35,036 bases of DNA from Candidatus Aquidulcis sp. (GTDB lineage: Bacteria > Chloroflexota > Anaerolineae > Anaerolineales > UBA4823), in NCBI GenBank assembly GCA_020723385.1, contig DYIZ01000041.1:1-35036 (forward strand). Reading direction: 5' to 3'. Numbering within the stretch: position 1 is the stretch's first letter; every line of letters begins with the position of its first letter. Position numbers and translations under genes: made by a program. Below the pieces are notes generated by a model that saw only the letters and a list, made by a program, of their open reading frames with translations, had not been told where the DNA came from and did no database searches. This document shows, piece after piece, positions 30,645 through 35,036 of this stretch.

Positions 30645-30860
30645 ATGACTCCCAAACAACAATCCATGCTTGCCCAAAATCCCCATCTGGTTGTGGCAGC
30701 AACGTTGGAAGATGGCGACATGCTGGTACTGGATAACCAGCCTGCCGCCAACTTCCCAAGCGGCCACTTCGGACCATATATCCTCACAAAGTCAGGCGCG
30801 CTCCAGGATGTCAACTACCACTACAGCCAGCAGCACGGCAAAGCCGTGCCTTGGAAGTAG
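30645..30860 (+). CDS. Small unknown protein (71 aa)
   Basis: ATG 30645 after GGAGAAAGGAAGG. Contains a short sheet (HLVVAATLEDGDMLVLDN) and NFPSGHFGPYILTKSG. Next ATG is 2 bases after its stop. No family recognised. Confidence 0.5.
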   Translation: MTPKQQSMLAQNPHLVVAATLEDGDMLVLDNQPAANFPSGHFGPYILTKSGALQDVNYHYSQQHGKAVPWK

Positions 30861-30862
30861 CC

Positions 30863-31189
30863 ATGTCCAGTCTGACTGCCGCCGGAAAGCCCGGCCAGCC
30901 TGTGGGCTGCGCTGCCTGCGGACACGAATTTCCGCAGGATCCGTGCTTCTCGGTCGCCTGTCCGGATTGCAGCGCGCCGCCTGGCCAGTATTGCCGCCGC
31001 CCGTCAGGTCACTCCGGGCCGCTCGTCTCGTTCCACGCTGCACGCGACCTGGCTGCACTGGCCGCCGGCTTCTACGACCATACAAACGATCAAGGCCTGC
31101 CGTGCGGCAGGCAGTCGAATGATGTCACCGCGCAGGCTGATCAGCCGGTCGAAATGGGGGTAATGCCGGCGCAGCTGCTGCTGTTTTGA
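30863..31189 (+). CDS. Zinc-finger protein ending in QLLLF (108 aa)
   Basis: ATG 30863. Two knuckles, C16/C19 (CAAC) and C33/C36 (CPDC), with C44 and H50/H58, fit the phage/plasmid pattern CPxCxAxPGxxCxxPSGH then FHAAR. Residues about 75-90 include a repeat-derived stretch (DQGLPCGRQSND). The protein ends PAQLLLF, close to the beta-clamp-binding consensus. It may therefore be a DNA-binding adaptor that can touch a sliding clamp. Confidence 0.65.
   Translation: MSSLTAAGKPGQPVGCAACGHEFPQDPCFSVACPDCSAPPGQYCRRPSGHSGPLVSFHAARDLAALAAGFYDHTNDQGLPCGRQSNDVTAQADQPVEMGVMPAQLLLF
31095..31112 (+). repeat. GCCTGC palindrome, copy 2
   Basis: GCCTGCC-GTGC-GGCAGGC followed by AGTCGAAT, resembling 28536-28554 with its AGTCAATTC flank. 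Confidence 0.5.
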
Positions 31190-31225
31190 AATCCCAGACC
31201 AGAAACTTCAACCCAGGAGGATCTT

Positions 31226-32155
31226 ATGGATATTCCACCCGTCATCGCGGCGGCCTTGTCGCGCGGTGCGGTGATTGCTTTGAGCGTGTCCGCAGGCAAG
31301 GATTCTCAGGCAACCGAGCGCGTCCTTTCCGGGATGCGCGAGAAGCACAACTGGCCTGGCCCGTTCTTCGCCATCCACGCCGACATCGGCCAGCCGTTTG
31401 ACTGGCCCTGGACACTCGCCCTCTGCGAGCGCAACGCCAAAACTTTGGGCCATCCATTGCACATCGTCCGGCGCAGCGACGGCGCGACGCTGCTGGATAC
31501 CATCCGGCAGCGGGCAGTCACGACCGCAGGAACCAGGCCCCCCTTCCCCTCCGCCGCCTGCCGGTACTGCACGCGGGCAGCAAAGACCGACCCGATCAAC
31601 AAATTCCTGCGGCGTGTCGGCGATTTGGTGATCAATGTGATGGGCTTACGCGCCGAAGAGTCGCGCAGCCGGGCCAAGTTGCCGCAAGTCAGCGTCCGCC
31701 GCGAGATCACCGCCGAGCGGCTGAAAGACCTGCTGCCCGAGGATGCCCTGGCAGCCTGGCGGCCCGGTAAGGAACGCCTGGCTCTGGACTGGAACCCGAT
31801 TCTGGACTGGACGCTCGACCAGGTGTGGGACGCCTGCGGAACCAGCCAGGCTGCGCTGGATGCGCGCCGGCAGTGGTTCGAGCTGGGCTGCTATGAGATG
31901 GCGTTCACCGGTTGGCCGGCCAGCCCGACCTACATCTTCGGGCTGAACCGGCACAGCTGCGCCATCTGCTGTATGTCGCGGCGCGCCGAAATCCCGCTCG
32001 CCGGGCGCTTCAAGCCCGAATTGCTCCAGGCGATTGCCGAATTGGAGCATCTCAGCGGCTTTGCCTGGCAGCAAGGTTATCCAATCGCCAATATCCACGT
32101 TCGACATCAACCTATCCCGCCAGCGGCGTACTATATCCAGCCGATGGCGGGTTGA
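31226..32155 (+). CDS. PAPS-reductase/DndC-like PP-loop protein (309 aa)
   Basis: ATG 31226 after CCCAGGAGG. The PP-loop is VSAGKDSQA (S22, K25-D-S27), which binds ATP pyrophosphate in adenylating enzymes. Typical further marks are the ADIGQ strand and MGLRAEESRSRA. Two cysteine groups, C112/C115 (CRYC) and C245/C248/C249 (CAICC), could bind an iron-sulfur cluster as in DndC and related sulfur-transfer enzymes. Such genes are common on phages and plasmids. No dndB/D/E partner is nearby, so phosphorothioation is unproven; sulfur or nucleotide chemistry on DNA or RNA is the broad inference. Confidence 0.85.
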   Translation: MDIPPVIAAALSRGAVIALSVSAGKDSQATERVLSGMREKHNWPGPFFAIHADIGQPFDWPWTLALCERNAKTLGHPLHIVRRSDGATLLDTIRQRAVTTAGTRPPFPSAACRYCTRAAKTDPINKFLRRVGDLVINVMGLRAEESRSRAKLPQVSVRREITAERLKDLLPEDALAAWRPGKERLALDWNPILDWTLDQVWDACGTSQAALDARRQWFELGCYEMAFTGWPASPTYIFGLNRHSCAICCMSRRAEIPLAGRFKPELLQAIAELEHLSGFAWQQGYPIANIHVRHQPIPPAAYYIQPMAG

Positions 32156-32174
32156 GCCACTATTTACGATTGCC

Positions 32175-32197
32175 GGTTTGGAGTTTTGCTCCAAACC
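32175..32197 (+). promoter_or_regulatory. Leader hairpin
   Basis: GGTTTGGAG (32175-32183) pairs with CTCCAAACC (32189-32197), 5-base loop, 26 bases before ATG 32224. Confidence 0.65.
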
Positions 32198-32223
32198 AGC
32201 AAAATTGCGCCAAGGAGGTGTGT

Positions 32224-32499
32224 ATGCCTGATTTGCAAATCGGTGAAATCGTTTCCTGGACCCACGTTGCTGGCTCCGGCCGCACGATCTCGATGCGCGT
32301 GCGGCAGGGCGTGGTCGAAGCCATAAATGGCGAGACCGCGACCGTGCGTATGCTCTACGATCAAGGCCGCGGCAAGTTCAAGAAAGGCAGGCAGGTGACA
32401 GTCCCGCTTGCGGCTTTGACCCGCCAGGGCGAGAAGACCAATCTGACGAAATTTGTCGAGGCAGTTGCTACAGCGGCCCGCGCGGGAGGCCTGCCGTGA
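32224..32499 (+). CDS. Small SH3-like unknown protein (91 aa)
   Basis: ATG 32224 with AAGGAGGT. The first 60 residues are short beta strands (IGEIVSWTHV, RVRQGVVEAINGETATVRML, KGRQVTVPLAAL), as in KOW/SH3-like barrels, then a basic helix (LTKFVEAVATAARAGG). Such folds often bind RNA or protein. Its stop overlaps a GTG start. Confidence 0.6.
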   Translation: MPDLQIGEIVSWTHVAGSGRTISMRVRQGVVEAINGETATVRMLYDQGRGKFKKGRQVTVPLAALTRQGEKTNLTKFVEAVATAARAGGLP

Positions 32500-32621
32500 T
32501 CTATCCATCCGAGTGCCGGCGCATGGAGCCGGTGTTGAGAAAAGCCAGCGAGCTGGACATTGCCACGAACCCTGACCCCAAAGCAATCTTCGAGGTAGGC
32601 AGCAGTGGCTTCCAGATCTAG
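32496..32621 (+). CDS. Probable very small protein (41 aa)
   Basis: GTG 32496 overlaps the previous TGA as GTGA; GGGAGG (32484-32489) gives good spacing. The peptide starts MIYPSECRRMEPVLRKASEL and ends at TAG 32619-32621. The overlap geometry matches other coupled pairs here. Confidence 0.45.
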   Translation: MIYPSECRRMEPVLRKASELDIATNPDPKAIFEVGSSGFQI

Positions 32622-32663
32622 TGTACGCCAACTGATCTTCCGAAAAGTTGGGATGGCATCGAG

Positions 32664-32867
32664 ATGATTGCCGGGGTGTTCGCCAAGCCCTGCGAGTTCG
32701 TCGCCTCGGTCTGGTGGGGATGGGATGATGAGACTAAAACTATCACCCACCTGTGCCTTGAAACCGACGCCTATGCCATTGGAGATCGTGATCCCTGGCA
32801 GTACTACCGCCGCCGAAAGGTTTACCGGCGCAAGAACATCCGCAACCGCCCGGCAGACATTGCTTGA
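32664..32867 (+). CDS. Small unknown protein (67 aa)
   Basis: ATG 32664 with only a weak upstream ribosome site. Contains two Trp-rich strands (FVASVWWGWDDETKTITHLCLETDAY) and a strongly basic tail (YYRRRKVYRRKNIRNRP). No family recognised. Confidence 0.45.
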   Translation: MIAGVFAKPCEFVASVWWGWDDETKTITHLCLETDAYAIGDRDPWQYYRRRKVYRRKNIRNRPADIA

Positions 32868-32936
32868 GCCAAGAAGAAAATCCGCTGGCTGTTCGAGCAA
32901 GCGGGAGTTTCCTGCCCTCCGATACAGATGGAGGGG

Positions 32937-32942
32937 TAAAAT
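32937..32942 (+). promoter_or_regulatory. -10 box for a leaderless transcript
   Basis: TAAAAT ends exactly 6 bases before GTG 32949. The surrounding GGTAAAATAT is repeated at 33539-33548 with the same distance to a start codon. Confidence 0.55.
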
Positions 32943-32948
32943 ATAGGT

Positions 32949-33461
32949 GTGATTTCTCCTGACGTACTGACCGCATCAATCAATAACCACGGGCTTCACT
33001 TCGTTGTGGGGGGAATTTCCTCCGATGAGCCGTTACCCCGGTTGTCACCGGCGGCGATCCTGGCTGGTTTATCAGAGCAAAGCGATGCCCGACTGCGCAT
33101 GGCGATCATCGCCCTGTTGCTCTACCGGCCCGATCTGGCTGCTTTTATTCCTACCGCGATCGGTATGTTGGATGGGGCTGGTCAGCAGGCTCTCAAGCTG
33201 TTCTGCACTGCGGCTGTATTATTACAACAAATACATGATGAACGTCTCAAGCGTCTCATTCCGCAGTGGCAGGTGCTCCCCGACTATTTTTCCCAAGAAT
33301 TGAATTTGCCCCAGACCGGATCGCCTCAGGATCGACTGTTCAGCTTGAGCCTGATCCACCGCAGGTTGAGTGGCCTGGCCGCTAACTGGATGGGGACTTA
33401 CCAGTATGCCGCCGAGCGATTGATGATAGGTCTGGAAAAGGAGGTTTCATGGAAAACATAG
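32949..33461 (+). CDS. Presumed antitoxin-side protein of the first module (170 aa)
   Basis: GTG 32949, 7 bases after a TAAAAT box, so translation is probably leaderless. Helical repeats (SPAAILAGLSEQSDARLRMAIIALLLYRPDLAAFIPTAI and AVLLQQIHDERLKRLIPQW) resemble proteins I remember upstream of DUF6036-type nucleotidyltransferases. It overlaps the truncated nucleotidyltransferase gene by 13 bases. It is apparently intact although its partner is lost. Confidence 0.6.
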   Translation: MISPDVLTASINNHGLHFVVGGISSDEPLPRLSPAAILAGLSEQSDARLRMAIIALLLYRPDLAAFIPTAIGMLDGAGQQALKLFCTAAVLLQQIHDERLKRLIPQWQVLPDYFSQELNLPQTGSPQDRLFSLSLIHRRLSGLAANWMGTYQYAAERLMIGLEKEVSWKT

Positions 33462-33556
33462 CTGCCGAAGAAATTCGCGTCTTCCTCAAGCAATTCAGTG
33501 AACGTTATATCCGACCGATCACTCTGTACCTTTTGGGCGGTAAAATATGGGCATGA
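33449..33556 (+). pseudogene. Truncated nucleotidyltransferase (DUF6036-like)
   Basis: ATG 33449 with AAAAGGAGGT. The 35-residue product reads FLKQFSERYIRPITLYLLGG and then KIWA before a stop. The family continues LLGGSALCLLG with the catalytic D-x-D downstream. The break falls at the GG of that motif, exactly where GGTAAAATAT of the next module begins, so a deletion joined the two modules here. Confidence 0.65.
33541..33546 (+). promoter_or_regulatory. -10 box of the second module
   Basis: TAAAAT, again 6 bases before the preferred start ATG 33553, inside the truncated toxin gene's last codons. Confidence 0.55.
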
Positions 33557-33816
33557 GTACTATCCCTGTCAGTTTATCGCCCTTCTTCCAGGAATATGAT
33601 CTGGCGCATCTCGATCTTGAGCGTTCAGCCAGCACGATCATTGAGCGCACACTACACTATGGCACCCGGGTCGAGTTGCGATGGCTGTTTTCATGCTATC
33701 CCCTGGCGGTGGTTGCCAGGTGGGTGCGCCAGTGGGGACATTATGGCCTCCCTGAACCTCACCTGACTTTCTGGAGACTCATTTTGGACACTGAAGGACC
33801 CGCGACCCATGACTGA
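33553..33816 (+). CDS. DUF6922-like antitoxin candidate (87 aa)
   Basis: I choose ATG 33553 because its spacing to TAAAAT equals that of the first module; ATG 33547 is the alternative. SPFFQEYDLAHLDLERSASTIIERTLHYGTRVELRWLFSCYP and FWRLILD match the DUF6922 outline (PxLFWD-like start, IIERVLxxGTxxxxxWLxxxY, FWxLIL). DUF6922 genes commonly precede AbiEii-type nucleotidyltransferases. It overlaps the next gene by 8 bases. Confidence 0.7.
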   Translation: MSTIPVSLSPFFQEYDLAHLDLERSASTIIERTLHYGTRVELRWLFSCYPLAVVARWVRQWGHYGLPEPHLTFWRLILDTEGPATHD

Positions 33817-34453
33817 CTTGCACTGGGAAACGATTACACGAGAAATGCGCCAGGTAATGATCCACTTCGAGCAAAGCGATCTGACCGCACAGTTTTATCT
33901 GGGTGGCGGAACCGCCTTGGCTCTGCAATTAGGCCACCGCCGCTCAGTAGATCTGGACTTCTTCACACCGACCGAAGACGTTCCCACTATCCGGGAACGC
34001 ATCCTGGCCGCGTTCAAAGTTTACCAACCCATCGTAGCCGATCAATCGTGGGGCAATCTGGCGCTTTTGGTCAACAATGTTCGGGTGGGTTTTTATGGAT
34101 ACGGTTACGATATGGTTGCACCATTTATCCTGGCGGACGGTCTGCGACTTGCAAGCATTGCCGACATTGGCTTAATGAAACTGGACGCTCTGCGATCCCG
34201 CGCCAGCCGCAAGGACTTCCATGATCTGTATGCCATCGCCCAGGCGCTTCCCTTGCGGCAACTGCTCGACCTGGCTCCGGACAAATATCCATCCAGCCGG
34301 GACTTCGAGGCGCAAGTTGTGCGCTTTCTGGTGTTCTTCGATCGCGCCGAAGCCGAGGAGCCGCTCCCGTTAATGCAAGAAGTTCCCTGGGAAACTGTGA
34401 AGGATTTCTTTCGCCAACAGGCCATCTCCCTGGCAAAGAGCTGGCTGAAATAG
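33809..34453 (+). CDS. AbiEii/AbiGii-type nucleotidyltransferase toxin
   Basis: 214 residues from ATG 33809. FYLGGGTALALQLGHRRSVDLDFF holds the nucleotidyltransferase signature: GGG at 32-34 and D48-x-D50. KLDALRSRASRKDFHDLY is the conserved downstream helix of the AbiEii family. By family precedent it transfers nucleotides to RNA targets, giving phage abortive infection or plasmid addiction. The partner is the preceding DUF6922-like gene. A 19-bp hairpin follows. Confidence 0.85.
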   Translation: MTDLHWETITREMRQVMIHFEQSDLTAQFYLGGGTALALQLGHRRSVDLDFFTPTEDVPTIRERILAAFKVYQPIVADQSWGNLALLVNNVRVGFYGYGYDMVAPFILADGLRLASIADIGLMKLDALRSRASRKDFHDLYAIAQALPLRQLLDLAPDKYPSSRDFEAQVVRFLVFFDRAEAEEPLPLMQEVPWETVKDFFRQQAISLAKSWLK

Positions 34454-34474
34454 CCGCCTGCTAACCCATTCGTT

Positions 34475-34517
34475 TTTAAACGCAAGAGACCCCGGTATGG
34501 GGTCTCTTGCGTTTAAA
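34475..34517 (+). terminator. 19-bp perfect hairpin after the AbiEii-type gene
   Basis: TTTAAACGCAAGAGACCCC (34475-34493) pairs with 34499-34517, 5-base loop. It lacks a T-run after the stem and is 29 bases from the next ATG, so it serves both as an end and as a leader hairpin. Confidence 0.7.
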
Positions 34518-34546
34518 CGACCTTTGCTTTGGAAAAGGAGGATCTC

Positions 34547-35036
34547 ATGGATATGCAAGTTGACAATACTCAAATCTACGCCCATCTCATCGCTTGCCTG
34601 ATGCCGCCGGCAACGATCCCGCCCACCATCAGCCTGGCCGAGCTGCGCAGCCTCAAGCAAGTCTGGCTGGAACAGGCGATCCAGGCTGGTTATCCACAGA
34701 CCTGCCTCAAAGTGACCCGTGAATTGGGCCAGCCATACACCTTGCGCGGGCGCTCACACTACCCGGCGCGGCTCTGGCAATGCGGGCTGCCGACCGACAA
34801 TGGCGCTCCGCAATTCGTCCGGGCGCTGTGGTACGCGCACACTGGCAGCTACCTGGGCTTTTACCAGGAAGAGGGCGAAGAAAAACCATCTCATCACTAC
34901 GCCCGTTATCAAACCGTCGTTGTTGCCATCGGCGGCGCTGAGTGGTGGCAAGGGGTTCGGGTGTGCTCGTATACCGAGACCAACCACCCGGCGCCGGAAA
35001 CGTCGCACCACCTGTTCATTCCCGGACGCTGGATCG
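34547..35036 (+). CDS. Unknown protein, partial (runs off the window)
   Basis: ATG 34547 after AAAAGGAGG; the frame stays open to the last base (163 codons). Begins MDMQVDNTQIYAHLIACLMP, with LAELRSLKQVWLEQAIQAGYP and later LRGRSHYPARLWQCGLPTDN, VVVAIGGAEWWQGVRVCSY, HHLFIPGRWI. Aromatic and His-rich, no membrane segment. No family recognised from this part. Confidence 0.65.
   Translation, partial: MDMQVDNTQIYAHLIACLMPPATIPPTISLAELRSLKQVWLEQAIQAGYPQTCLKVTRELGQPYTLRGRSHYPARLWQCGLPTDNGAPQFVRALWYAHTGSYLGFYQEEGEEKPSHHYARYQTVVVAIGGAEWWQGVRVCSYTETNHPAPETSHHLFIPGRWI

Noticed and set aside
1-35036. CRISPR array, tRNA or rRNA genes
   Set aside because: No regularly spaced direct repeats of 25-40 bases and no cloverleaf or rRNA-like sequence was noticed on either strand by eye; this was not a computed scan.

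Overview
The window is 35 kb of GC-rich, densely packed bacterial DNA that reads as part of a large plasmid or integrative element, not core chromosome. It carries replication and maintenance genes typical of big mobile elements: ssb, a DNA polymerase III sliding clamp (dnaN), radC, parB, a very large DUF2958/N6-adenine methylase fusion, a PAPS-reductase-like PP-loop protein, two toxin-antitoxin modules plus the relic of a third, and many small cysteine-rich or unknown proteins. No rRNA, tRNA, relaxase, integrase or replication initiator was seen. The host is probably a Chloroflexota (Anaerolineae-like) bacterium. This is an inference from Thr/Pro-rich lipoprotein linkers, a Ser/Thr kinase fused to an FGE-sulfatase domain, and the in-frame TTCGACARGCTCAGGGCAGG repeats; no marker gene proves it.

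Layout. 1-1782: a possible phage RDF-like protein and a UPF0175/DUF3368 toxin-antitoxin pair. 1919-8483: ssb, dnaN, zinc-ribbon and unknown proteins, a lipoprotein and radC. 8485-8817 (minus): a small HExxH membrane protein. 9126-13423: a secreted metallopeptidase with its own promoter, an SNase-like anchored protein and a small protein. 13488-17784: the 1230-residue methylase fusion and two translationally coupled small genes, closed by a terminator. 17886-20182 (minus): a reverse-transcriptase N-terminal stub behind a kinase-FGE gene, which together look like a decayed diversity-generating retroelement. 20396-23534: parB, a multi-HTH protein and small genes. 23623-27565: a tightly overlapping six-gene operon matching the PRTRC cassette (E, C, F, B, A, ThiF order), containing ubiquitin-like, E2-like, JAMM and E1-like proteins. 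27648-32867: small and medium unknown genes with the PP-loop protein. 32949-34453: two adjacent nucleotidyltransferase toxin-antitoxin modules, the first cut short. 34547 to the end: an unknown gene that runs off the window.

Organisation. Almost every gene cluster is headed by its own perfect inverted repeat, each of unrelated sequence, followed within about 20-80 bases by a strong GGAGGTGA-like ribosome site. Within clusters, genes overlap by 4-26 bases. Several short repeat families lie in coding and non-coding DNA: a 17-bp micro-hairpin with a conserved GTTCTGT loop, a GTTAGGGAGC palindrome, the TTCGACARGCTCAGGGCAGG insert and a GCTGACC heptamer. The most interesting biology is the complete ubiquitin-like PRTRC system, possibly linked to the element's own sliding clamp through C-terminal QLxLF motifs.
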